Part shown: piece by piece, positions 1 to 7,442 of the stretch
Layout: each line of letters begins with the position of its first letter
Numbering within the stretch: position 1 is the first letter of the stretch
Assembly: GCF_002934545.1 (NCBI RefSeq)
Contig: NZ_PTJA01000003.1
Coordinates: 186,001 to 250,000, forward strand
From: Lacrimispora xylanisolvens
GTDB taxonomy: Bacteria; Bacillota; Clostridia; Lachnospirales; Lachnospiraceae
DNA: 64,000 bases
Direction: 5' to 3'
Program-made: the position numbers and the translations under genes
The notes under the pieces: model-generated
Database searches by the model: none
The model's input: the letters and a program-made list of their open reading frames with translations, nothing else
What the model was told of the DNA's origin: nothing

Positions 1-189
1 CTGACGGAGCATCAATTAAACTATTCAAAAAAAGATGGTTATTATAAGGTGGAAGCAGAGTATCTGGACCGCCTGCTGGAGGTGTTAAGCGTTCATAAGG
101 AGCACATTACCAATATTGAAATTAAAAAAGGAACCTTTAATGATGTGTTTTTAGAGATAACAGGAAAAAAGATCAGGGAGGAGGGGTAA
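1..189 (+). CDS. ABC transporter ATP-binding protein, C-terminal fragment
   Basis: Open reading frame running in from the left edge and ending at TAA 187-189. Only the last 62 residues are present, so no Walker or signature motifs are visible. The tail (a segment around LLEVLSVHKEHITNIEI followed by GTFNDVFLEITGKKIRE) looks like the C-terminal extension of drug-exporter ATPases of the DrrA/CcmA type, where the phrase 'L.DVFLxxTG' is typical. The permease begins one base after the stop, which supports an ATPase-permease pair. The assignment rests mainly on this neighbour. Confidence 0.75.
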   Translation: MTEHQLNYSKKDGYYKVEAEYLDRLLEVLSVHKEHITNIEIKKGTFNDVFLEITGKKIREEG

Positions 190-190
190 T

Positions 191-1027
191 ATGAATACAG
201 TACTCGCCTTATGGAAAAGAGGGTTAAAAGCATTTGTACGAAATAAAACCGGGTTAATATTTTCGCTCATATTTCCTTTTTTCTTTGTATATGTGTTTGG
301 TGCAATATTTAAAAATGATTTCATAGAAAATCCCATCGCTTACATGCTTTCCGGTGTTATTATCACCACTGTTTTTGAAAGTGCGCTAAACCTTGCGTCT
401 TCAACGGTTGATGATATGGTCAGTGGTTTCATGAAAGAAGTTTTGGTCTCCCCTGCAAAGAGAGTTTATGTTGCGATGGGACAATTACTGTCTGCAGCAA
501 CGGTAGCCACCTTACAGGGTATCCTGATCCTGGTAATTGGTTTATTTATTGGTATAAAGTTTACCAGCTGGAAAACTCCTCTGTTGGTGCTCGCTTCCAT
601 GATTTTTATCGGCATCGTATTTTCTGGCGTTGGGTTATTTTTAGCCACGAAGGTACGCAACGGTCAGACATTCCAGATCGTCAAAACAGCAGTAACGATG
701 CCCCTCACATTTCTGTCCGGTGCCTATGTTCCATTGTCCATGCTGCCAGGCTCTTTAAAGTTTGTAGCTTACCTTAATCCAATGACTTATGCCACAGCAT
801 TTTTTAGAATGATCGTCTTGGAAAAAGGGAATCTTCCTGTTTCCGAACTGATTAAAGAAGGTTTGGTAGTTGAAATAAATGGGTATGCAATTACTCCGAT
901 TATGACGTTTGGAGTTATTCTGGTCATTGGTTTGGTGTTCCTGCTTCTTTCAACTATATCCTTTGTTAAGACAGATTTTTCCCGTTTGAACCGAAGTGCC
1001 ACCGATGCGAATGCGCTTTGGGGATAA
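191..1027 (+). CDS. ABC-2 type transporter permease
   Basis: A 278-residue membrane protein with about six hydrophobic segments: the first near residues 22-40, then about 55-75, 100-130, 135-155, 170-190 and 240-260. This is the layout of ABC-2 family (DrrB-like) export permeases. The cytoplasmic loop around residue 85-95 (MKEVLVSPAKR) matches the conserved 'KE.L.SP' motif of the family. It begins at ATG 191, one base after the ATPase stop and behind AGGGAGGAGGGG, so the pair is translationally coupled. Substrate (drug, lipid or peptide) cannot be told from sequence. Confidence 0.85.
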   Translation: MNTVLALWKRGLKAFVRNKTGLIFSLIFPFFFVYVFGAIFKNDFIENPIAYMLSGVIITTVFESALNLASSTVDDMVSGFMKEVLVSPAKRVYVAMGQLLSAATVATLQGILILVIGLFIGIKFTSWKTPLLVLASMIFIGIVFSGVGLFLATKVRNGQTFQIVKTAVTMPLTFLSGAYVPLSMLPGSLKFVAYLNPMTYATAFFRMIVLEKGNLPVSELIKEGLVVEINGYAITPIMTFGVILVIGLVFLLLSTISFVKTDFSRLNRSATDANALWG

Positions 1028-1043
1028 CAAATAGTCTGGTTAT

Positions 1044-1083
1044 AACAAGCCTTGGGGGATATCGCCTCAAGGCTTGTTTTTTT
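1044..1083 (+). terminator. Rho-independent terminator after ABC exporter
   Basis: An inverted repeat with arms AACAAGCCTTG (1044-1054) and CAAGGCTTGTT (1068-1078), followed by a run of T, 17 bases after the permease stop. It closes the exporter operon. Confidence 0.9.
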
Positions 1084-1108
1084 ATATCAGTTACCAATTA
1101 CATACCAG

Positions 1109-1136
1109 TTGACATCTGGTTTAATCAGGCTATAAT
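1109..1136 (+). promoter_or_regulatory. Sigma-A-type promoter of the acetylesterase-PadR operon
   Basis: Perfect TTGACA (1109-1114) and perfect TATAAT (1131-1136) with a 16-base spacer. The -35 box lies inside a small inverted repeat with arms ACCAG (1104-1108) and CTGGT (1116-1120). It is the only strong promoter seen ahead of the genes at 1210-3183. Confidence 0.8.
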
Positions 1137-1149
1137 TGTTTCAGGGGAA

Positions 1150-1165
1150 TAGTCTAATTAGACTA
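1150..1165. promoter_or_regulatory. Perfect 16-bp palindrome, candidate PadR operator
   Basis: TAGTCTAATTAGACTA is its own reverse complement. It starts 13 bases past the -10 box, where a repressor would block early elongation. The outer arms TAGTC/GACTA are the same as in the palindrome upstream of the second PadR gene (33749-33764). This makes the PadR encoded at 2069 in the same operon the natural candidate ligand. Binding is inferred. Confidence 0.6.
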
Positions 1166-1209
1166 ATAGTGTATTGAATAATTATAAACAAAAGAGAGGA
1201 TAAACAATA

Positions 1210-2040
1210 ATGAAATCTTTTTTAATGATCGGGCAGTCTAATATGGCTGGACGAGGTTTTGTTCATGAGGTGGCGCCGATTTATAATGAAAGAATACAGA
1301 TGTTACGTAATGGCAGATGGCAGATGATGACCGAACCCATTAATTATGATCGTCCTGTTTCAGGAATAAGCCTTGCTGGTTCTTTCGCTGATATGTGGTG
1401 TCGTCAGAATCAGGAAGATGTGATTGGTCTGATTCCCTGTGCGGAAGGTGGCAGCATGCTGGATGAGTGGGCTGTTGACGGGGTACTATTTAAACATGCC
1501 GTAACAGAAGCTAAATTTGCGATGCAAAGCAGTGATTTAGCGGGAATATTGTGGCATCAGGGAGAAAGCGACAGCTCTAATGGAAACTACAAAGTATATT
1601 ATGATAAATTGTTATTAATCATTGAGACGCTAAGAAAAGAGTTAAATGTCCCCAATATTCCAATTATCATTGGCGGGTTAGGTGATTTTTTGGGCAAAGA
1701 AGGGTTTGGGAAAAGTTGTACGGAATTTAAATATGTTAATCAGGAATTAGAAAGATTTGCATTTGAACAAGATAATTGTTACTTTGTCACTGCAAAAGGT
1801 TTAACATCAAATCATGATGGGATACATTTTGATTCAATTTCTCAAAGGAAATTTGGGGTACGATACTTTGATGCATTTTCTAATAAGCATCATGTATCAG
1901 AGCCATTGATGAATGAGAATGAACTGTTAAGCCTTATTCAATCCAGAACATATACCAAAACAGAAAAAAGTTATATAAAAAGTATGGAGTTTGCATTGGG
2001 GAAAATATCATATGAGGAATTCATATCCCATGTAATGTAG
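1210..2040 (+). CDS. Sialate O-acetylesterase / CE6-type carbohydrate acetylesterase
   Basis: A 276-residue protein with the SGNH-hydrolase blocks of the SASA/carbohydrate esterase 6 family. Block I near residue 7 is MIGQSNMAGRG with the catalytic Ser. A central block GILWHQGESD (about residues 116-125) holds the oxyanion-hole Gly/Gln. A late block SNHDGIHFDS holds the Asp/His pair. No signal peptide is seen, so it probably acts in the cytoplasm on imported acetylated sugars. The last 40 residues lie beyond the usual catalytic core. It starts at ATG 1210 behind AGAGAGGATAA and is the first gene after the promoter at 1109. A PadR regulator and a flavoprotein follow. Substrate is unknown. Confidence 0.8.
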   Translation: MKSFLMIGQSNMAGRGFVHEVAPIYNERIQMLRNGRWQMMTEPINYDRPVSGISLAGSFADMWCRQNQEDVIGLIPCAEGGSMLDEWAVDGVLFKHAVTEAKFAMQSSDLAGILWHQGESDSSNGNYKVYYDKLLLIIETLRKELNVPNIPIIIGGLGDFLGKEGFGKSCTEFKYVNQELERFAFEQDNCYFVTAKGLTSNHDGIHFDSISQRKFGVRYFDAFSNKHHVSEPLMNENELLSLIQSRTYTKTEKSYIKSMEFALGKISYEEFISHVM

Positions 2041-2068
2041 ATTAATCATTCTTTAGAGGAGGTATTTC

Positions 2069-2584
2069 TTGATCCCATTACTAATTTTAGGTTTATTGAA
2101 ACAAAATCCCGGATCTCACGGTTACGAATTATTATCCTTAATGGAAGAGAGACATTATAAATATATTGTTAATTTCACCAAAGGATCCTTTTATTACAAT
2201 CTTCAACAATTAGAAGAGAAAAAATATATTGAGAAAGTTAACCAGTCAGAGAGTACAAGAGAGACAAATAATTATATTATCACTGAGTCAGGTAATCGGG
2301 AATTTGAAAAGCTGATGTTCAAGTATGGCTCTAAAACCGACTATATAAATTTATCCTTTTATATAGCCATGTTATTTGGTAATGAGTATAATGATAATGA
2401 ACTGAAAAAATTAATAGAAATACAAATTGAAGAAACCAAAAAGAAAATATTGCTATTAGAACAATCAATTCAGCACGATAAAACTATCTCTGATAATTTT
2501 AGAAAGATGCTGGAAAATTCACGTTCTCATCACTTGGTTAATGTTCAGTGGTTTGAAGGTCTGTTAAAGGATATGGAGCTTTAG
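2069..2584 (+). CDS. PadR family transcriptional regulator
   Basis: A 171-residue protein with a PadR-type winged helix at residues 1-80: the opening IPLLILGLLKQNPGSHGYEL and FTKGSFYYNLQQLEEKKYI with the conserved tyrosines. A C-terminal helical dimerisation part (about 100-170) follows. Translation starts at TTG 2069; AGAGGAGG at 2055-2062 is spaced correctly and no ATG fits. It lies 28 bases after the acetylesterase and probably autoregulates the operon through the palindrome at 1150. The effector is unknown; PadR proteins often sense aromatic compounds or drugs. Confidence 0.9.
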   Translation: MIPLLILGLLKQNPGSHGYELLSLMEERHYKYIVNFTKGSFYYNLQQLEEKKYIEKVNQSESTRETNNYIITESGNREFEKLMFKYGSKTDYINLSFYIAMLFGNEYNDNELKKLIEIQIEETKKKILLLEQSIQHDKTISDNFRKMLENSRSHHLVNVQWFEGLLKDMEL

Positions 2585-2616
2585 GGGTCAGTATTAAGAA
2601 GGGGGTATCTAAATAT

Positions 2617-3183
2617 ATGGAGAAGGTTAATATTAATCCGGATTGGGTGTTTAGTCCACAGCCAATGTATATCATTGGTACAAAAAACGAAAATGGCACT
2701 CCAAACTTTTGTATTATCACATGGATAGGATTTTCATTTGATAAGACACCACATTTAATGATGACCATAGGCGGAAGCAAGCTTACCAAGTCAAACATAC
2801 TTCGGGATAAAATGTTCTCTGCTAATATGATTACTGAGGATAATCTCTGGCTTGCAGATTACTTTGGTAATACGCAAGGTGAGGAAGCCATGAAAAACAA
2901 AGTATCTTATAGCTATGAATGGGGAAAATGCCTGGAAGTTCCTATCGTAGAGGAATGTCACTGGGCATATGAATGTGAAGTATCCAAAATAATTGAGCTT
3001 GATGGTGCCCATCTATTTCTGGCTGAGATAAAAAATATTCAAATTGATAAAAAATATGAAACCATGGATCTGAAAAAAATTGATTTAACCGAATTGAAAC
3101 CTGCAATCTATGCTCCTTATCATTATTTTTCCATTGGAAAGAAATTAGGTGAGATGGGTGAGTGGGAACGATACATTGAGTAA
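2617..3183 (+). CDS. Flavin reductase-like FMN-binding protein
   Basis: A 188-residue protein resembling the flavin-reductase-like split-barrel family. The N-terminal stretch with PQPMYIIGTKNENGTPNF, then ITWIGFSFDKTPHLMM and GGSKLTKSNILRDKMFSANM, follows the usual order: substrate access, FMN phosphate binding ('S.LT..NI') and the 'FSAN' segment. Such proteins bind FMN and reduce flavins or small electron acceptors in the cytoplasm. It starts at ATG 2617, 32 bases after the PadR stop, and is probably co-transcribed with it. The actual substrate is unknown. Confidence 0.8.
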   Translation: MEKVNINPDWVFSPQPMYIIGTKNENGTPNFCIITWIGFSFDKTPHLMMTIGGSKLTKSNILRDKMFSANMITEDNLWLADYFGNTQGEEAMKNKVSYSYEWGKCLEVPIVEECHWAYECEVSKIIELDGAHLFLAEIKNIQIDKKYETMDLKKIDLTELKPAIYAPYHYFSIGKKLGEMGEWERYIE

Positions 3184-3196
3184 ATTTATATGCAAA

Positions 3197-3233
3197 CAGG
3201 ATATAAGAAGTCTTAGTGGCTGCTTATATCCTG
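3197..3233. terminator. Hairpin between convergent operons
   Basis: Arms CAGGATATAAG (3197-3207) and CTTATATCCTG (3223-3233) form an 11-bp stem between two convergent genes and overlap the end of the ligase frame. There is no clear T tract, so termination is plausible but not certain. Confidence 0.45.
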
Positions 3234-4147
3234 CATTCGATTGCTAATTTATCGTCTCTGATCCCTTTAAAAACTGGCTGCCGGAAGCTGTCTTTTTCGG
3301 TTGGCATGGATTCAACAATACATACCAGTTCCGGCGCCAGCCAAACAGCATCTTCGTTACCTTTGGGCACATAGCCAAAAGGAGAATAGTCAATAATCTG
3401 ATACTTATGCTCATTTAATATCCTGAGACTTACCCCCAGGGTAACATGTCCCTTGTACACTAATAGATCATCGTCGTATTGACCCAGTATAAGGCTGGTC
3501 ATGTTATTTTCCTTTGGTATATAACCGCAGATAACACAATCATCTGAAGCCATTATTTTACACTTAATCCAATCTTTTGATCGATTCCCCGGCCAGTACA
3601 GGCTGTCTTTTCTTTTTGCAACAATTCCTTCTAACCCTTTTTCTTTTACAAGGTTAAATAACATAATTCCATTGTTCTCAACATATCGGGAGACAGAGAT
3701 CAGATGATTCTCAATAATCGCATCATCTAGATATTTCTTACGTTCCATAAGTGGGAGCATGGTGATATCTTTATCTTTGTAATATAAGATATCGTAGGCG
3801 ATAATACTGGCGGGATATTTACTGGCAGCTAATTTAATTTTAAACTGATTGCTCATTAAAGCTCTTTTCTGGACTTCGTAGAAATCGGGCACTCCGTTTC
3901 TAAGAACTAGCAATTCATGGTCCAGAATGCACTTTACTTTTACCTGTTTATATAAGTCTTCCAACTCCGGGAATAGAGGTATCATTAATTTATTTCTTTT
4001 ATTCCGCATATCAGTTTTATCGCTTAAAAATGATATGCATCGAATTCCGTCCCATTTTATCTCATAGATATGATCTGGTGAGTCAAAAGGGGCTTTCATC
4101 TCATAGATCAGCATGGGACTTACATTCTTACTGTCAAATAGATCCAT
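3224..4147 (-). CDS. ligD: ATP-dependent DNA ligase (NHEJ type)
   Basis: A 307-residue protein with nucleotidyltransferase motif I YEIKWDGIR near residue 28, whose Lys would be adenylylated. Motif III-like CILDHELLV, motif IV EGIVAKRKDSLYWPGNRS and motif V DWIKCK are all present, followed by an OB-fold region from about residue 200. This matches the ligase domain of LigD. The polymerase/primase and phosphoesterase domains of long LigD are absent, so this is the stand-alone ligase form. Its start overlaps the Ku stop by one base, so Ku and ligase are co-translated and together form a bacterial non-homologous end-joining module. Confidence 0.88.
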   Translation of the reverse strand: MDLFDSKNVSPMLIYEMKAPFDSPDHIYEIKWDGIRCISFLSDKTDMRNKRNKLMIPLFPELEDLYKQVKVKCILDHELLVLRNGVPDFYEVQKRALMSNQFKIKLAASKYPASIIAYDILYYKDKDITMLPLMERKKYLDDAIIENHLISVSRYVENNGIMLFNLVKEKGLEGIVAKRKDSLYWPGNRSKDWIKCKIMASDDCVICGYIPKENNMTSLILGQYDDDLLVYKGHVTLGVSLRILNEHKYQIIDYSPFGYVPKGNEDAVWLAPELVCIVESMPTEKDSFRQPVFKGIRDDKLAIECRI

Positions 4148-4923
4148 CAGGCTAACCCTTTTGTACCTTTTGCCATCTCAACCGTTCTCTTCATGGCTTC
4201 CATCAGGTCAATGATATTATTCTGACTTTCCGTATCTGCGTTTACAATCTCTTTGCCTGCTATTTTTGTTTCAATGGCCTGGCGCAGTCTTTCCTGGTAT
4301 TCGTCATGATAAAGGCCTGGATCGAATGTGGAAGTCATGGAATCAATTAAAGTTTTCGCCATATCTATTTCTGCCTTATTTACCTCCGCCTTGGCTGTTG
4401 CAACAGGTACTGCCTGAATTTCTGCCTGATAGAATAGGGTCTTTGCAATAATTCCATCTTTCGTCGGGTACAAAACCATTAAATTCTCAGTTGATCCGAT
4501 TACTGTTTTTGCAATACCAACTTTCTTTTGTGACAGCATTGCCTGACGCAGCAATTCACAGGCTTTTTCTGCTCCCGGCTCAGGAACAACATAATAATTC
4601 TTCTCATAATAAATTTGATCCACGTCTGTTAATTTTGCAAAATGCTCAATATGGATTGTTTTATCTTTCTTGGTCTTGATTTTTTCCAGTTCATCCTCGG
4701 TAAATGTAACATACTTACCCTTTTCATATTCATAACCTTTAATGATTCCGTCAGGTTCCACCTCTTTATTACAGGAGGGACAGATCTTTTTGTATTTTAC
4801 CCGTTCATGAGTATCTTTACAAAGCTGATTAAAACTAACAGAAATATCTTTCGTGGTTTTATATAATCCAACGGGGATATAGAGCATTCCTACACTGATT
4901 GCACTTTTATGAGCTACGGCCAT
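4147..4923 (-). CDS. ku: Ku protein, DNA end binding
   Basis: A 258-residue bacterial Ku homodimer subunit. The opening AHKSAISVGMLYIPVGLYKTT is the classic Ku start. A CPSCNKEVEPDGIIKGYEY segment near residue 50 carries the Cys pair and 'I.KGYEY.KG' found in bacterial Ku. The core beta-barrel covers about residues 1-230, followed by a short Lys-containing tail. Ku threads onto double-strand DNA ends and recruits the ligase encoded immediately downstream. RBS AAAGGAGGCG precedes ATG 4923. In Bacillus the equivalent pair acts in spores; whether this one is sporulation-controlled is not evident. Confidence 0.93.
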   Translation of the reverse strand: MAVAHKSAISVGMLYIPVGLYKTTKDISVSFNQLCKDTHERVKYKKICPSCNKEVEPDGIIKGYEYEKGKYVTFTEDELEKIKTKKDKTIHIEHFAKLTDVDQIYYEKNYYVVPEPGAEKACELLRQAMLSQKKVGIAKTVIGSTENLMVLYPTKDGIIAKTLFYQAEIQAVPVATAKAEVNKAEIDMAKTLIDSMTSTFDPGLYHDEYQERLRQAIETKIAGKEIVNADTESQNNIIDLMEAMKRTVEMAKGTKGLA

Positions 4924-5014
4924 TGTAACGCCTCCTTTTATTTTTATTATTGTTTGATAAAAGAATAAAAATATTCATTACGGAGTGGTTTTGAGCCATA
5001 TTTTACGGATAAAG

Positions 5015-5034
5015 GTCACCTCAAGTCCAGTGAC
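5015..5034. repeat. Small inverted repeat between WYL gene and Ku
   Basis: Arms GTCAC (5015-5019) and GTGAC (5030-5034) with a ten-base loop, in the 130-base gap between the end of the WYL gene and the start of Ku, both on the minus strand. It could be a weak terminator of the WYL pair or an operator for Ku. No T run is seen. Confidence 0.3.
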
Positions 5035-5053
5035 AGATGCCTTTTAAGAATGA

Positions 5054-6028
5054 TCATTTCCTCACCGGTAACTGCTGCCGATTAACCCGCTCCATAACCT
5101 GTTTTAAAAAAGGAGCTGGTCCAACTACTCTAACTACCGGACCGAATGCAAGCACTTGAATTAACAGTTCGGTTTCCCTGGTTTTGTCATAGTAAATGGA
5201 ACAGAGGTATTTTCCCGTTTCCTCCATCCGTTCCACTTTTTTCTGATAACTGGAAAAATGAAGCATGGTTCTTTCCAATGCATTGCGCTCATCTGAAATT
5301 TCCATAACCAGTGGTTCCTGACAGAGTGTATCATCTGCAAGTCTGTCTATTTGGACTGGTTCTTTGATGTAATATCCTGTTTCTTCTATTTTAACAATAC
5401 GTCCAATATGTAAAACATCCATGCGCCAGCCATTTCTTCGTCTATATAGGGCGTAAAGCCGAAACTTGCCATCTTTGGCGGAATATTCAATCCAGCAGGG
5501 AAGATAAGTAAATTCAATCAGCCGCTGTTTGACCGAATAATAGGAGATTTTAAGCGTCTGGTGTTGTTCCACCGCCTTTAAAATCAGCTGAAAATGATGA
5601 CGGAAAGAGGCGTTTATCACATCGTGATCCTGAAATTGATCAAAATAGTGAAAGGCCGATGGATCATAAAGCGGTGAGGCATCTGCTAATTCCTCCTGAA
5701 GCAGTTCCAGCTGTTGGTCAGTAAAAAACAGACGGATCCGTTCGTCTTTAAGCAGAACTTTCAGCCAGGATTTTTGAAGAGAAGTTAGCGGAAAACGAAC
5801 GGGATTGCACAGGCGTGAAGTGAACTTTTTACCGCTGTCATCAGGTGAAAATAAAGCCCAGTCCCCATTTAGCAGATGGGGGATGATTGACAAGGCACTT
5901 TCATCGTAACCATATCTTTGGGCAATTTCCGTCATCTCGTTCTGGCTGACAGGCTTATGGGCCGCTTCCTCCAGTATTCGGGCGACAACCTGATAATAAC
6001 AATTATATATTTCTGAAAAGAGTTCCAT
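5054..6028 (-). CDS. WYL-domain protein, second of a pair
   Basis: A 324-residue protein. The start is placed at ATG 6028 because AGGAGG (6042-6037) sits eight bases upstream, whereas an upstream in-frame start lies inside the preceding gene. The middle part (about residues 155-225, ILKAVEQHQTLKISYYS and later RLYALYRRRNGWRMDVLHIGRI) has the beta pattern of a WYL domain, though the Trp-Tyr-Leu signature is degenerate. An N-terminal helical part could be a winged helix. It follows the first WYL gene with a one-base gap. WYL proteins are ligand- or nucleic-acid-sensing regulators frequently linked to RtcB RNA repair and defence loci. Likely partner or co-regulator of the first WYL protein. Confidence 0.75.
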   Translation of the reverse strand: MELFSEIYNCYYQVVARILEEAAHKPVSQNEMTEIAQRYGYDESALSIIPHLLNGDWALFSPDDSGKKFTSRLCNPVRFPLTSLQKSWLKVLLKDERIRLFFTDQQLELLQEELADASPLYDPSAFHYFDQFQDHDVINASFRHHFQLILKAVEQHQTLKISYYSVKQRLIEFTYLPCWIEYSAKDGKFRLYALYRRRNGWRMDVLHIGRIVKIEETGYYIKEPVQIDRLADDTLCQEPLVMEISDERNALERTMLHFSSYQKKVERMEETGKYLCSIYYDKTRETELLIQVLAFGPVVRVVGPAPFLKQVMERVNRQQLPVRK

Positions 6029-6029
6029 G

Positions 6030-7295
6030 TTACTGTCCTCCTGAAGGTATTGTATCAATATTTTCCCAGACATACATCTGCTGCATTTTCTTCATATCGT
6101 TCCAGAAACGTTGTTCCACCCGTTTATTTGAGCAGGTGAAATCAAGAATCCGTCCGGTGAAGGTTCTGATCCAGGGAAGTATTTCGGCGCTGTCCCAACA
6201 TTCAATGGTATATTCGTAAATATCTGGCTGTATCCGTTTCAGCTGGCCTTGTCGGCCTTCCCGGTTGATCCTGTTAATCAGATAGCGTTCCGTCTTTTCT
6301 TCTATACTGAGCTGCAGGCATACCTGTTCCGGTTCCCTGCGGCAGCCAAACGAAACACCCCAGATATAATCGCTGTTATTCTCATAACCCGCCAGATACC
6401 GGTCGTAATTTATATCTGACTTAAGAAGGGATACAGTTTGTATGCTGTCCAGCCGATACGAAGCCAGACGTCCGTTTGTCAGTCTTCGTACACATACGTA
6501 GCGGCGGCCGGTCTGGGTACTGATCCGTATTTTTAAGGGCACACACTCAAATTCGTTGATATTACCGCTTCGAATATATTTGATTTGCATTCGTACTCGC
6601 TGTTTCTCCCTGATGGCCGTAAGAAGCGGAAGCAAAATCTCATCCTCCAGGGTGTGGGCCAGATAATCGTGTCGAAACCGAAAGTGGTCGTTTCGGCATC
6701 GCATTGAATCCAGTATGGTGCTTCCAATAAAACCAAAAGGAGCAGCAGTCTGATAATAGGAGGCAGCTTCTTTTAGACCATGATATAAATCCGGATGGCT
6801 GGTCAGCAGATCCGTGCATGCCGTGTACAGGTGCTGACGGCCTTCTTTTCTTACTGAGAACAGTCCGTTCTGCTCATATTCTATCAGTTTCTTGCGAACT
6901 GTCTGCACCTCAAACAGAGTCAGATAGCGTTCCTGTAATTCATCATTTATTGTTTCCACACTGCGTGATTTTCCATCCTGCATCAGATCCAGAAGAAAAA
7001 AGTGCAGCATGATATCGTTATTTGTAAAGCTTTTGCTTTTCCATACATGAAATAAAGGGTTACTGTCCATTCGGTTACTGTCCATGGTGATGGCAATTGA
7101 TTTCTTATGGCTGGAGTCATAATCATACTGAATGTAATCAGCAAACCAGCTTTCGATCCGCCTCCGTTCATTATCATAAGTGCGTCTGCCAGATTCCGGA
7201 TAATCCATACGGGATTTAAACCCATAGACATAGAAATCACGTACATAAGTGCGTACTTTATTAAAATGTTTGATCAATTCATTAAATTCTGCCAT
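6030..7295 (-). CDS. WYL-domain transcriptional regulator, first of a pair
   Basis: A 421-residue protein with an N-terminal part containing a probable winged helix (about residues 90-150: NNDIMLHFFLLDLMQDGK, then a VETINDELQERY helix pair). A WYL domain follows at about 215-300 (LLTAIREKQRVRMQIKYIRS, then RRYVCVRRLTNGRLASYRLD) and a C-terminal WCX-like extension to 421. ATG 7295 is chosen because CAGGAG lies nine bases upstream; an in-frame GTG at 7313 is less well placed. It is transcribed divergently from rtcB across a 147-base region with a clean inverted repeat, as expected for a regulator of the RNA-repair genes. Confidence 0.82.
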   Translation of the reverse strand: MAEFNELIKHFNKVRTYVRDFYVYGFKSRMDYPESGRRTYDNERRRIESWFADYIQYDYDSSHKKSIAITMDSNRMDSNPLFHVWKSKSFTNNDIMLHFFLLDLMQDGKSRSVETINDELQERYLTLFEVQTVRKKLIEYEQNGLFSVRKEGRQHLYTACTDLLTSHPDLYHGLKEAASYYQTAAPFGFIGSTILDSMRCRNDHFRFRHDYLAHTLEDEILLPLLTAIREKQRVRMQIKYIRSGNINEFECVPLKIRISTQTGRRYVCVRRLTNGRLASYRLDSIQTVSLLKSDINYDRYLAGYENNSDYIWGVSFGCRREPEQVCLQLSIEEKTERYLINRINREGRQGQLKRIQPDIYEYTIECWDSAEILPWIRTFTGRILDFTCSNKRVEQRFWNDMKKMQQMYVWENIDTIPSGGQ

Positions 7296-7337
7296 GTATT
7301 TTAGCTCCTGCACGATTAAATTGTGTTTATTTAATCT

Positions 7338-7367
7338 ATTATATATGGATAATAGTTAAGTTCGCAA
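7338..7367 (-). promoter_or_regulatory. Promoter of the WYL regulator pair
   Basis: Read on the minus strand: TTGCGA (plus-strand 7362-7367) and TATAAT (7338-7343) with an 18-base spacer. It points toward the first WYL gene, giving a leader of roughly 35 bases. Confidence 0.6.
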
Positions 7368-7370
7368 CTT
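7358..7370. promoter_or_regulatory. Inverted repeat AAGTT-CGC-AACTT, candidate WYL operator
   Basis: A 13-base dyad with perfect 5-bp arms covers the -35 box of the WYL promoter in the divergent WYL-rtcB region. Its position suits autoregulation of the WYL pair and possible control of rtcB. The site is visible directly; the binding partner is inferred. Confidence 0.5.
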
Positions 7371-7397
7371 TTTTTAAATGATTAAAAGTATTTACGG

Positions 7398-7406
7398 TGC
7401 TATGAT
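7398..7406 (+). promoter_or_regulatory. Extended -10 element ahead of rtcB
   Basis: TGC-TATGAT matches an extended -10 (TGN-TATAAT with one mismatch). No good -35 box lies 16-18 bases upstream, so the promoter is probably weak without an activator. That would suit induced expression of a repair enzyme. Confidence 0.45.
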
Positions 7407-7442
7407 ATAGCCATGGTAAGAAATGGAAACGGAGGAATCAAT

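Noticed and set aside
4924-5053. A sigma-G promoter before Ku
   Set aside because: A TGAATA hexamer is present on the minus strand, but no convincing -10 element at the correct spacing.
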